From Hydrogenophaga sp. (lineage in GTDB: Bacteria; Pseudomonadota; Gammaproteobacteria; Burkholderiales; Burkholderiaceae_C), in the NCBI RefSeq assembly GCF_030373245.1, contig NZ_JAUCZF010000005.1, forward strand, positions 186,001-250,000: 64,000 bases of DNA, read 5' to 3'. Positions within the stretch are counted from its first letter, which is position 1. Every line of letters begins with the position of its first letter. A program made the translations under genes and the position numbers. Positions 12,013-20,004 of this stretch are shown here, piece after piece. Under the pieces are notes generated by a model. The model had not been told where the DNA came from and searched no databases. It saw nothing but the letters and a program-made list of their open reading frames with translations.

Positions 12013-12552
12013 ATGGCCACCTCCAACCCCACCGCCGATCAGGCGCCACTGAGCAATTTCACCAACTGCCACGGCGGCATCCTCAAGCGACTGAACGCGC
12101 TCGACGAACTGCCCGCGCTGCTGGAACCCGCCGCCCGTGCGCGCCAGATCGCCGAGCAGTCGCTCGAGTTTTTCCGTGAAGCCATCTTTGAGCACCACCT
12201 GGAGGAAGAGCGCGAGTTGTTCCCGGCCGTGATCGCGAGCGCCCAGCCCGGCGAAGAACTGACCCGGGTGAAGGCCATGACGCAGCGGCTGACCGACGAA
12301 CACCGGCGCGTGGAGGCGCTCTGGAAAACGCTGGAGAGCGGACTGAAGCGCGTGGCCAAAGGCCAGGCCACCGATCTCAACATCGCCGACCTGCAGCGCC
12401 TGGTGGCCGAGTACAAAGCCCACGCCAGCTACGAGGAAACCGAATTCCTGCCTTTGTCCGAAACCATCCTCAGTCGCAACAGCAACCACATGGCCGCGCT
12501 TGGCATGTCGCTACACATGCGACATGCCAAGCCGGTCAACGCCTACATTTGA
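12013..12552 (+). CDS. Hemerythrin-like cation-binding domain protein
   Basis: 179-residue four-helix protein expected to bind a di-iron centre that senses or binds O2 or NO. Iron-ligand candidates are well spaced: His in [11 protein letters not shown] (N-terminal helix), [11 protein letters not shown] (His/Glu), [10 protein letters not shown], and [14 protein letters not shown] near the C-terminus. The ATG at 12013 gives the conserved N-terminus; an upstream in-frame ATG at 11956 would extend it into the 5' leader. It is preceded by an FNR-type palindrome and followed by a YbjQ gene 29 bp downstream. A role in oxygen or nitrosative stress is inferred from site plus domain. Confidence 0.85.
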   Translation: MATSNPTADQAPLSNFTNCHGGILKRLNALDELPALLEPAARARQIAEQSLEFFREAIFEHHLEEERELFPAVIASAQPGEELTRVKAMTQRLTDEHRRVEALWKTLESGLKRVAKGQATDLNIADLQRLVAEYKAHASYEETEFLPLSETILSRNSNHMAALGMSLHMRHAKPVNAYI

Positions 12553-12581
12553 GGCTTTCGTCCACACGCAAGCAAAAGCCC

Positions 12582-12902
12582 ATGATCGTCACCACCACCC
12601 CCAGCGTCGAAGGCAGGCGCATCACGAAGTACCACGGCGTAGTCGCCGGTGAAGCCATCCTGGGCGCCAACCTGTTCAAAGACCTGTTCGCTGGCATCCG
12701 CGACCTGGTCGGCGGGCGCTCGGCCACCTACGAGCGCGAGCTGCAAAAGGCGCGCGACATTGCCATCACCGAGTTGCAGCAACGCGCACAAGAGTTGGGC
12801 GCCAACGCGGTGGTCGGCGTTGACCTGGATTACGAGGTGCTTGGCCAGGGGAACGGCATGCTCATGGTCTCAGCCAGTGGGACGGCCGTGGTGGTGGAAT
12901 GA
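12582..12902 (+). CDS. YbjQ/UPF0145 family protein
   Basis: 106-residue cytoplasmic protein. The pattern [21 protein letters not shown], followed by an acidic-basic helix and [17 protein letters not shown], matches the UPF0145 (YbjQ) family, which forms ring-shaped oligomers of uncertain role and is sometimes labelled heavy-metal-binding. The ATG at 12582 begins the conserved strand ([11 protein letters not shown]). The frame is also open upstream to 12549, overlapping the hemerythrin stop. The two probably form one transcription unit. Confidence 0.85.
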   Translation: MIVTTTPSVEGRRITKYHGVVAGEAILGANLFKDLFAGIRDLVGGRSATYERELQKARDIAITELQQRAQELGANAVVGVDLDYEVLGQGNGMLMVSASGTAVVVE

Positions 12903-12996
12903 TGCTGGCGCCCTGATGAAGCTCAGCGCGGGCTGAAAGGGGCAGGCCAAGCCCAATGGCTTGTCCTTCATCCGTCGCAGGATGCAAGACTCGGGC

Positions 12997-13002
12997 TACA
13001 GT
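12997..13002 (+). promoter_or_regulatory. -10-like hexamer immediately before a start codon (possible leaderless transcript)
   Basis: TACAGT ends 8 nt before the ATG at 13011, so a transcript from it would begin at or within a few bases of the start codon. No Shine-Dalgarno sequence is present in the gap. No convincing -35 hexamer was found at 16-18 bp spacing. Confidence 0.3.
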
Positions 13003-13010
13003 GGCGCCCC

Positions 13011-13385
13011 ATGAAACCCGACCCCACACCTCAGCCCGAAACCTGGCAGACCGACGCCGGACCCGACCCGGTGGCCGTGCTCACCATTCCCGGCCTGCTC
13101 TCGCGCGCTCGGGTGTTCGACATCGACGTCACCTTGTGGGTCGACGTGCCGGCCGATGCCGCTGGCGCCTGGCACGAACTGCGCGTTGAGCTGGACGGCC
13201 AGCAACAATGGTCCCGCCGCATCCCCAGCCACAATCCCGGCGAGACCGACAGCCTGGAATACCACCAGCGCGTGCGCCTGGAGACCGAACAGGCACTGCG
13301 GGTGAGGGCAGTCGCGAAGGTGAAGGGGTCGCGGGTCAGGCGGTTGCTGGTGGAGGCCGATGAGGAGTTGGCAAGAGCTCCGTAG
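13011..13385 (+). CDS. Hypothetical protein, small, beta-rich
   Basis: 124 residues, no signal peptide or membrane segment. The sequence alternates short hydrophobic strands (VAVLTIPGLL, DIDVTLWVDVP, ELRVELDGQQ) with charged turns, suggesting a small all-beta domain; the C-terminus is basic (KVKGSRVRRLL). I do not recognise a family. The coding bias matches its neighbours, which supports a real gene. It stands alone between ybjQ and an alpha/beta hydrolase and is followed by a stem-loop at 13402-13422. Confidence 0.65.
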   Translation: MKPDPTPQPETWQTDAGPDPVAVLTIPGLLSRARVFDIDVTLWVDVPADAAGAWHELRVELDGQQQWSRRIPSHNPGETDSLEYHQRVRLETEQALRVRAVAKVKGSRVRRLLVEADEELARAP

Positions 13386-13401
13386 ACACGGAAGGTTTGC
13401 C

Positions 13402-13422
13402 ACCGTGAACACCGTTCACGGT
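13402..13422 (+). terminator. Perfect hairpin behind the small hypothetical gene
   Basis: ACCGTGAAC and GTTCACGGT form a 9-bp perfect stem with an ACC loop, 17 bp after the stop. It has no U-tract (CAAGAAAT follows), so it may be Rho-assisted or an operator rather than a classic terminator. Confidence 0.4.
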
Positions 13423-13547
13423 CAAGAAATTACTTTAGATATCTCAAAAAGACATTTGATTTTTATAACGATACTGTGTTGATGGTGATTCCCTGATACA
13501 AAATCAGCGAATCCTGTGTGTCCGCACAGCTTCCGGGAACGATACCC

Positions 13548-14330
13548 ATGAGTGCACCCCTTCTGCCTGAGCAGACCAGCATTGTTCTGGTGCATGGCGC
13601 CTGGCACGGCGCCTGGTGCTGGCGACGGGTGCTGCCTTTGCTGCGTGCCAGAGGGGTCGAGACGCACGCTGTCACGCTGACCGGTGTGGGCGAGCGCGCG
13701 CACCTGATGGGGCCCGACACTGACCTGAACACGCACATACAAGACGTGATCGGGCTGATCGAGGCCGAGGAACTGAGCCGGGTGGTGCTGGTGGGGCACA
13801 GCTACGGCGGCATCGTGATCACCGAGGTAGCCGATCGCCTGCAACACCGCCACGCGGGCCAGCTGGCCCATCTGATTTATCTGGACGCGGTGGTGCCCGA
13901 GCCCGGTGAGAGCTGGAGCAGCCGCCACACCCCCGAAACGCAGCAAGCCCGCATTGATGCAGCCGCATCCACCGGGGGCCTGAGTTTCCCACCGCCCGAT
14001 GCCTCGGTGTTTGGCCTGGAGGGCGCCGACCGCGACTGGGTTAACCGGCGCCAGACGCCGCAGCCTTTCGCGGTGTACCAGCAGCCGCTGCACTTCGACG
14101 CGGCGCACTTGGCGGCCTTGCCGCGCACGTTCATCGACTGCACCAACCCAGCCTTGCCGACCATCGCTGCCTCGCGCATTCGGGTGCGGCAGGAGCCGGG
14201 CTGGCAGGTGCATGAGATGAAAACCGGTCACGACCCCATGGTGAGCGAGCCGCAGGCCCTGGCCGATCTGCTGCTCGGCGTGCACCAGCAGGCCACCCGC
14301 TCCTCAGCCACCCGGGAACAGAAGCCGTGA
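13548..14330 (+). CDS. Alpha/beta hydrolase (esterase, salicylate-esterase/hydroxynitrile-lyase-like)
   Basis: 260-residue soluble hydrolase. The oxyanion-hole motif HGAWHGAWCW is at residues 16-24, the nucleophile Ser85 sits in VGHSYGGIV, and the likely catalytic His is His228 in TGHDPM. This arrangement is typical of plant-like methyl-esterase/hydroxynitrile lyase homologues in bacteria. ATG at 13548 is used; a GTG at 13518 would add ten residues. The upstream gap (13423-13547) is noticeably AT-richer than the surroundings and probably contains its promoter. Its last 4 bases overlap the next gene (GTGA), so the two are translationally coupled. The substrate is unknown. Confidence 0.88.
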   Translation: MSAPLLPEQTSIVLVHGAWHGAWCWRRVLPLLRARGVETHAVTLTGVGERAHLMGPDTDLNTHIQDVIGLIEAEELSRVVLVGHSYGGIVITEVADRLQHRHAGQLAHLIYLDAVVPEPGESWSSRHTPETQQARIDAAASTGGLSFPPPDASVFGLEGADRDWVNRRQTPQPFAVYQQPLHFDAAHLAALPRTFIDCTNPALPTIAASRIRVRQEPGWQVHEMKTGHDPMVSEPQALADLLLGVHQQATRSSATREQKP

Positions 14331-15070
14331 GCCAGCGCCTCGACCGCATCGACCTGCTGCGGGCGCTGGCCATGGTGTGGATGACGGCCTACCACTTCTG
14401 TTTTGACCTCGATCACTTTGGCCTGATCCAGCAGGACTTCTACCGCGACCCGTTCTGGACCTGGCAGCGCACCACCATCGTCAGTCTGTTTCTCTTCACC
14501 GCCGGCCTGTCCCAGGCGGTGGCGGTGCACCAGGGTCAGACCTGGCCGCGCTTCTGGAAGCGTTGGGCCCAGGTGGCGGGTGCGGCGCTGCTGGTCACCG
14601 CGGGTTCACTGATGATGTTCCCCAACAGCTTCATCTACTTCGGCGTGCTGCACGGCATCGCGGTGATGCTGATCGTGGTGCGGCTCACCGCTGGCTGGGG
14701 CGTCTGGCTCTGGCCGCTGGGAGCGCTGGCCATTGGCGCCAAGTTCGCCGCCCCTGAGCTGATCGCGGCACTGCCGGCGCTGACCGTACTTGACAGCCAA
14801 TGGCTCAACTGGATAGGCCTGATCAGCCGCCTGCCCAGAACCGAGGACTACGTGCCTCTGCTGCCCTGGCTGGGTGTGATGTGGTGGGGTGTGGCGGCCG
14901 GACGCTGGGCGCTGCATCACCGGCCGCACTGGCTGGGCGAAGCCGATGTCCCAGCCACCGGGCTGTTTCGGGCCGGCGTGGTGCTGGGGCGCTGGAGCCT
15001 GAGCTACTACCTGCTGCACCAGCCGGTGCTGCTGGGGTTGATCAGCGCAGTGGTCTGGCTGGTGCGCTGA
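14327..15070 (+). CDS. DUF1624 / heparan-alpha-glucosaminide N-acetyltransferase-like membrane protein
   Basis: 247-residue multi-pass inner-membrane protein. The N-terminus SQRLDRIDLLRALAMVWM is the hallmark of the DUF1624/acyltransferase-like group, and His-rich loops (AYHFCFDLDHF) face the membrane. About seven hydrophobic segments follow, ending in SLSYYLLHQPVLLGLISAVVWLV. GTG start inside the stop of the upstream hydrolase. Members are predicted to pass acyl groups across the membrane; no substrate is assigned. It converges on the aminotransferase gene with a gap of one base. Confidence 0.82.
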   Translation: MSQRLDRIDLLRALAMVWMTAYHFCFDLDHFGLIQQDFYRDPFWTWQRTTIVSLFLFTAGLSQAVAVHQGQTWPRFWKRWAQVAGAALLVTAGSLMMFPNSFIYFGVLHGIAVMLIVVRLTAGWGVWLWPLGALAIGAKFAAPELIAALPALTVLDSQWLNWIGLISRLPRTEDYVPLLPWLGVMWWGVAAGRWALHHRPHWLGEADVPATGLFRAGVVLGRWSLSYYLLHQPVLLGLISAVVWLVR

Positions 15071-15071
15071 C

Positions 15072-16460
15072 TCAGGCGCGGGCGGCGATCTCGGTCAGGA
15101 CCTCGTCCAGCGCGCCCAGCAACCGGTCCACATCCACCGCCGTGGTCTGGGGGCAGACCAGCATCATGTTGTGAAAGGGCGTGATCATCACGCCGCGGTT
15201 GAGCAGGCCCAGGTGGATCAGGTGTTCGAGTTCGCCGTCGAGGATGGCGCTGGCCTCACTGCCGTTGCGCGGTGGCGTGGGCGTGAACTGAAACTCGACC
15301 CGCGCACCGACCTGGGTCACGCACCAGGGCAAGCGGTGACGCGCGATCACGGCTCGGAGGCCATCGGCCAGGCGCTCGGCCAGGGGTAGCATGTGGGCGT
15401 AGGCGGCGGGTGTCATGACCTCGGTGAGCGCAGCGCGCATGGCGGCCATGGCCAGCATGCTGCCGGTGAGCGTGGTGCCGATGCCGCTGTGCCCTGGAGG
15501 GGCTTCCAGCTTGGCTTTCACTGCTCGTTCGGCCAGTTCGGCGCTCATGCCGTAGACCGCGCAGGGCACGCCACCACCCACCGGTTTGCCGAGCACCAGC
15601 GCATCGGGCTTCAAGCCATGCGCGTGGGTGTAGCCACCCGGACCCGTGCTGATGGTGTGGGTTTCGTCGGCGACCAGGAGTGCGCCGTGCCGCCGGATGA
15701 GGACCTGCGCGGCTTCCCAATAGCCCGGCTGGGGCAACACCATGCCGATGTTGGTCATGACCGGCTCGGCCAGCACACAGGCCACGTCGCCTGCCGCCAG
15801 CGCGGATTCCAGTGCGCCCAGGTCGTTGAACTCCACCACGACCGTGTGCTCCAGCAGGTTGTGCACCTGACCGAGCAGGCTGTCGCGCTGGGTGGGCAAA
15901 CCCTCGACCAGGTCGACGTACACGTCTTCGATCGTGCCGTGGTAGCAGCCGTTGAACACCAGCAGCTTCTTGCGCCCGGTGGCCGCGCGGATCCAGCGCA
16001 CGATGTAGCGGTTGGCGTCGGTGGCGCTCATGGCGAACTGCCACATGGGCAGGCCGAAGCGCTCGGCCAGGGCTGCGCCGACCTTGGTCGCATCGGCCGT
16101 GGCGAGCATGGTGGTGTAACCACGCGTGGCTTGCAGTTGCAGCGCAGCGGCCACGGGTGCGGGTGCGTGGCCGAACATGGCGCCGGTGTCACCCAGGCAG
16201 AAGTCGGTGAGCACATGACCATCGACATCGGTCACCTGGGCACCCTGAGCGTGGTCCACGTGCAGGGCGAAGGGTGTGCCCCAGTCGGTCATCCAGTGCA
16301 GGGGAACGCCGAACAGCAGGTGGCAACGGGCCTGCGCGGCGAGTTCGGCGGACCGCGGGTTGCGGCGCTCATAAGCTGTGCGCTCACGGGCCAGGAAAGC
16401 CTGGGCGCGAGACCAGTCGAGGCCGAGGCGGGTGGTGTGGGAAGGCGTGGTGGTCTTCAT
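15072..16460 (-). CDS. Class-III (PLP) aminotransferase
   Basis: 462 residues, fold type I. The PLP-lysine lies in VLGKPVGGGVP and the preceding Asp in LVADETHTIS; the GCYHGTIEDVYV block contacts the phosphate. It resembles glutamate-1-semialdehyde aminomutase-like transaminases, but the context is not haem synthesis. It lies downstream of a glutamine-synthetase-like ligase in the same orientation with only a repeat element between, so a role in amine or polyamine catabolism is a reasonable inference. ATG start at 16460. Confidence 0.87.
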   Translation of the reverse strand: MKTTTPSHTTRLGLDWSRAQAFLARERTAYERRNPRSAELAAQARCHLLFGVPLHWMTDWGTPFALHVDHAQGAQVTDVDGHVLTDFCLGDTGAMFGHAPAPVAAALQLQATRGYTTMLATADATKVGAALAERFGLPMWQFAMSATDANRYIVRWIRAATGRKKLLVFNGCYHGTIEDVYVDLVEGLPTQRDSLLGQVHNLLEHTVVVEFNDLGALESALAAGDVACVLAEPVMTNIGMVLPQPGYWEAAQVLIRRHGALLVADETHTISTGPGGYTHAHGLKPDALVLGKPVGGGVPCAVYGMSAELAERAVKAKLEAPPGHSGIGTTLTGSMLAMAAMRAALTEVMTPAAYAHMLPLAERLADGLRAVIARHRLPWCVTQVGARVEFQFTPTPPRNGSEASAILDGELEHLIHLGLLNRGVMITPFHNMMLVCPQTTAVDVDRLLGALDEVLTEIAARA

Positions 16461-16519
16461 CTGGCCTCTCTGATTTCAGGTTTGACTGCTTGCAGTGCTT
16501 GCGGAGCGCGTGCGCCCAA

Positions 16520-16621
16520 CCCAGGGCAGCCGTGGAACCGGCTTCGCCGGGCTACAGGGCTGCGTCCCCCTCCGGCCGAAGGCCAGAGAGAGAGGGGGAA
16601 GCCGCGAAGCGGCGCAGGGTG
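16520..16621 (-). repeat. Dispersed GC-rich intergenic repeat, copy 1 (minus orientation)
   Basis: On the minus strand it reads GCGCCGCTTCGCGG, a pyrimidine/purine hairpin (CCCCCTCTC...GGAGGGGG) and GCCCGGCGAAGCCGGTTCCACGG, the shared core of the family. It begins about 9 bp after the stop of the glutamine-synthetase-like gene, in that gene's orientation. It is the longest copy. Confidence 0.8.
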
Positions 16622-16629
16622 TGAATCAC

Positions 16630-17976
16630 CTACACCAGCAGCAACAAGTGCTCGCGCTCCCAGGAGCTGATCACGCGGTTGTAGGTGGCGTATTCGACCT
16701 CTTTTACAGCCAGGAAGGCGTCGACGAAAGCAGATCCGAGCACCTCGCGCATGGATTCACATTCCCGCATGCGGCGGATCGAATCTTCCATGTGACTCGG
16801 CAGCTCGAAGTCCACGTCCCAGGCGCTGGAGGTCATGGGTTCGGTGGGCTCGCGTTGTTCCACCAGCCCCAGGTAGCCGCAGGCCAGCGTGGCCGCCATG
16901 GCGAGGTAAGGATTGACGTCCACACCGGGCACTCGGTTCTCCAGGCGACGGTTGGCGGGGTCGGACTCGGGCACGCGGATGCCGCAGGTGCGATTGTCGT
17001 AGCCCCACTGCACATTGATCGGCGCCGACATGAAGCGCGCGAGCCGGCGGTAGGAGTTCACATACGGCGCCAGGATCGGCATGCACTGCGGCACGTAGCG
17101 CTGCAAGCCGGCAATGAAATGGCGAAACGCGGGTGTCACTTCGCCGCCTTCCTGACTGAAAATGTTGTGGCCGCTTGCCCGGTCCAGGATGCTTTGGTGG
17201 ATGTGCATCGCGCTGCCTGGCTCGGTCTCCATGGGTTTGGCCATGAAAGTGGCAAAGATGCCGTGGCGCAGGGCGGTCTCGCGCACCGTGCGCTTGAAGA
17301 GGAACACCCGGTCCGCCAGGTCCATCGCATCACCGTGGGTGAAGTTGATCTCCATCTGCCCGGCGCCGGCTTCGTGAATCAGCGTTTCCACTCCCAGACG
17401 ATGCACCTCGCAAAAGCGCGACAGCTCCAGGAAAAACGGGTCAAAGTCGTTGACCGCGTCAATGGAATAGGACTGGCGACCAGCCTCCGGTTTGCCGGTG
17501 CGCCCCAGCGGCGGCTGCAACGGCTCGTGGGGGTTCTGATGCCGCGCCACAAGATAAAACTCCATCTCGGGCGCCACCACCGGTTGCCAGCCTTGCGTTT
17601 CGTAGAGCCGCAGCACTCGGCGCAACACGCTGCGCGGCGACAGCGCCACCGGCGAGCCGTCGAACTCCTCGCAGTCGTGGATGATCACCGCCACTTGCTC
17701 GGCTGCCCACGGCACGACGCGGGCAGTGGCGAGATCGGGTACGCAGACCATGTCCGGGTCGGTATCGCCCACAAAAGCGGCGTTGTCCGGCTGCTGACCG
17801 TTGACCGTGTTGAGCAGCACGCTCTTGGGCAGGCGCATGTGGCCCGAGTTCAAGAACAGGTCTTTGGGCAGGATCTTGCCGCGCGCGATGCCGGTCATGT
17901 CGGGGATGACGCACTCGACCTCATGGATGCGGTGTTCGCTGAGGAAGGCCTGAATGCTGGTGGGTGCGGGTGTCAT
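16630..17976 (-). CDS. Glutamine synthetase family protein (gamma-glutamylpolyamine synthetase-like)
   Basis: 448-residue ATP-dependent ligase of the glutamine synthetase superfamily. Metal-binding Glu residues occur in HEAGAGQMEINF and the ATP-site block in TEPGSAMHIHQS; the glutamate-binding loop and Arg-rich VNSYRRLARFMS follow, and NRRLENRVPG is near the end. The N-terminus (HRIHEVECVIPDMTGIARGK) is that of the PuuA/GlnA3-type branch, not of the housekeeping GlnA, whose adenylylation Tyr region is absent. Together with the neighbouring transaminase it suggests use of putrescine or another amine as nitrogen source. ATG start. Confidence 0.85.
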   Translation of the reverse strand: MTPAPTSIQAFLSEHRIHEVECVIPDMTGIARGKILPKDLFLNSGHMRLPKSVLLNTVNGQQPDNAAFVGDTDPDMVCVPDLATARVVPWAAEQVAVIIHDCEEFDGSPVALSPRSVLRRVLRLYETQGWQPVVAPEMEFYLVARHQNPHEPLQPPLGRTGKPEAGRQSYSIDAVNDFDPFFLELSRFCEVHRLGVETLIHEAGAGQMEINFTHGDAMDLADRVFLFKRTVRETALRHGIFATFMAKPMETEPGSAMHIHQSILDRASGHNIFSQEGGEVTPAFRHFIAGLQRYVPQCMPILAPYVNSYRRLARFMSAPINVQWGYDNRTCGIRVPESDPANRRLENRVPGVDVNPYLAMAATLACGYLGLVEQREPTEPMTSSAWDVDFELPSHMEDSIRRMRECESMREVLGSAFVDAFLAVKEVEYATYNRVISSWEREHLLLLV

Positions 17977-18099
17977 GGCTGCAATCCGATAAGGTTGACG
18001 GCATTATGGTCAGCAGCAGCGGCTCTCGGCTGTCCGCTTGGCCTGGCCTGCGAGGAGCCACCCGCGGGTACAAGAGCGGTCACCAGCTTGCGCACGGGC

Positions 18100-18127
18100 A
18101 AAAAAAAAGCGCGACCTAAGCCGCGCT
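18100..18127 (-). terminator. Rho-independent terminator of the parvulin gene
   Basis: On the minus strand, AGCGCGGC-TTAG-GTCGCGCT forms an 8-bp stem (one G-U pair) with a four-base loop followed directly by a run of nine T. It lies 25 bp beyond the stop of the parvulin gene. Confidence 0.88.
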
Positions 18128-18152
18128 GTCTGTCCGATGCGCGAAGCTCCGC

Positions 18153-18932
18153 TTACTCGACCTTGGCCTTTTCGCGCAGCGTGCGCTGGAATTCGCTGAG
18201 CTTTTGCTGCTGCATCTGCTGCGAGATCTGCGGCTTGACGTCTTCCAGCTTGGGCAGTTGCGCCTGGCGAACATCGTCCACGCGGATCACGTGCCAGCCG
18301 AACTGGCTCTTCACCGGCTCCTCGGTCATCTGGCCCTTGTCCAGCTTGACCATGGCCTCCGAGAATTCTGTGACGTAGCTGGCGGCAGCGGCCCAGTCCA
18401 GGTCGCCGCCGTTGGCGCCGGACCCTGGGTCCTTGGACGACTTCTTGGCGATGTCTTCAAACTTGGCGCCGCCCTTGATCGACTTGATGATGGCCTTGGC
18501 CTCGTCTTCCTTGTCGACCAGGATGTGGCGGGCGCGGTATTCCTTGCCGCCGTTGGCCGCCGCGAACTTGTCGTACTCGGCCTGGATGTCAGCGTCGGTC
18601 ACCGGGTTCTTCTTCTGGTAGTCGGCGAATAGCGTGCGGATCATGATGGTCTGGCGTGCCAGCTCCATCTGGTTCTTGTAGTCGTCGGTGGCGCCGATGC
18701 CGCGTTTCTGGGCTTCCTGCATGAAGATCTCGCGCAGAATGACTTCTTCCTTGAGCTGTTCGCGCACCTGGTCGTCCACCGGTCGACCGGAGGCAGCGAC
18801 CTGCTGGGCCAGGGCTTCAACGCGGGCCAGCGGCACTGCCTTGCCGTTGACGATGGCCACGTTCTGGGCCAGTGACCAGGGAGCGGCGGCGAGCAGGGCG
18901 GTCGCGGCAAGGGCGTGCAGGGAGCGTTTCAT
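18153..18932 (-). CDS. Periplasmic peptidyl-prolyl cis-trans isomerase (parvulin, PpiC/SurA type)
   Basis: 259 residues. A Sec signal peptide (MKRSLHALAATALLAAAPWSLAQ) places it in the periplasm. An N-terminal helical chaperone segment (about 25-130) precedes a rotamase domain with EYRARHILVDKEDEAK at about 131-146 and FGWHVIRVDDVR near 215. It assists folding of exported proteins. It is the last gene of the yciB-bolA-ppi group and is followed by a strong terminator. Confidence 0.92.
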   Translation of the reverse strand: MKRSLHALAATALLAAAPWSLAQNVAIVNGKAVPLARVEALAQQVAASGRPVDDQVREQLKEEVILREIFMQEAQKRGIGATDDYKNQMELARQTIMIRTLFADYQKKNPVTDADIQAEYDKFAAANGGKEYRARHILVDKEDEAKAIIKSIKGGAKFEDIAKKSSKDPGSGANGGDLDWAAAASYVTEFSEAMVKLDKGQMTEEPVKSQFGWHVIRVDDVRQAQLPKLEDVKPQISQQMQQQKLSEFQRTLREKAKVE

Positions 18933-19037
18933 GAGGGATCTCGGAATGAAAAGGGGTGAGACTTTGGCCGGTGGGCGAAGTGCCCGGCCGCAAGGGACTG
19001 ATTTCGTGTCAGAAAGTAAACGAGCCGACGGACCTGG

Positions 19038-19319
19038 TCAGCGCTGAATCTCGATGGCCAGTGCGTGCAGGCCGGCATCGGTGAATTTTTGCAGGGCATC
19101 ATACACAAGGCGATGCTGCGTCACCCGACTGAGGCCGGCGAAGGCCGGGCCACCGATGCGCACCCGGAAATGGGTGCCGTAGCCCAGGCCGTTGGAACCT
19201 GCGTGCCCAGCGTGATCGGCGCTCTCGTCGATCACCTCCAGCACACTGGGCGAAAGCGTGGCGCGCAAGGTGGCCTCAATGGCCGGCGCGGTGGGGATGG
19301 CGTCTGGTGCTGCGCTCAT
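19038..19319 (-). CDS. BolA family protein
   Basis: 93 residues, class II KH-like fold. The family's core is seen in [11 protein letters not shown] and [33 protein letters not shown]; the conserved His that can ligate Fe-S clusters with monothiol glutaredoxin is in TQHRLVY. The ATG overlaps the yciB stop (ATGA), so the two are translationally coupled. Regulates envelope shape or Fe-S handling in related bacteria. Confidence 0.93.
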   Translation of the reverse strand: MSAAPDAIPTAPAIEATLRATLSPSVLEVIDESADHAGHAGSNGLGYGTHFRVRIGGPAFAGLSRVTQHRLVYDALQKFTDAGLHALAIEIQR

Positions 19320-19864
19320 GATTTGCTCGCCTCACCGTCGTCGTCTTTCAGATATCGCGAGATGTAAAGACCCTGACCGACGATGAAGATCACCGGAAAG
19401 ACGTAACCCCAGAGCTTGAAGTTGACCCAGGCTTCGGTGGAGTAGTACGCCGCCACGTAAGCGTTGATCGCCGCCATGAAGAAGAAGTAGGCGATCCAGA
19501 TCACCGTCAGCCGGCCCCAGACCGACTCGGGCAGCGTGAGCTGGGTACCCAGCAACATCTGAAGGAAGTTCTTTTTCCATATCCACAGCGCTGCCCCGAG
19601 CACAATGGCCATGCTGGCATAGAGCACGGTCGGCTTCCACTTGATGAAGCGCTCGTCTTGCAGGACCAGGGTGAGGGCACCGAAGACAATGACCAGCACC
19701 AGCGTCACCTTGTGGATGGTCTGCAGCTTGCGGTCAATGGCGTAGATGATTCCGGTCTGCACCACGGTGGCAGCCATGAGCACGGCGGTCGCGGTGTAGA
19801 TGTCGTGCAGCTTGTAGGCGCCGACGAAAAAAACAATTGGGAAAAAGTCGATCAGGAAACGCAT
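19316..19864 (-). CDS. yciB: Septation protein A / intracellular septation protein (YciB)
   Basis: 182-residue polytopic membrane protein, about five to six hydrophobic segments. The start [28 protein letters not shown] is diagnostic of YciB/IspZ. It interacts with cell-envelope and division machinery in E. coli. First gene of the coupled yciB-bolA pair, with ppiC downstream. Confidence 0.95.
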   Translation of the reverse strand: MRFLIDFFPIVFFVGAYKLHDIYTATAVLMAATVVQTGIIYAIDRKLQTIHKVTLVLVIVFGALTLVLQDERFIKWKPTVLYASMAIVLGAALWIWKKNFLQMLLGTQLTLPESVWGRLTVIWIAYFFFMAAINAYVAAYYSTEAWVNFKLWGYVFPVIFIVGQGLYISRYLKDDDGEASKS

Positions 19865-20004
19865 GGGCCGATTATCGGGCCTGCAGCGCTCAAGGCCAGC
19901 CGTGGGGTTGCGGCCATCCCGGTGCGGAACTGTGGCACGCTGGCGGGGTCCACTCCCGGTGGCGCAACTGCGCTCTTCTGTCCCACCCTGTTTTTCACCT
20001 CATC

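Noticed and set aside
16495..18378. 627-codon plus-strand frame
   Set aside because: Covers repeat copy 1 and the complement of the glutamine-synthetase-like gene and part of the parvulin gene; shadow frame.
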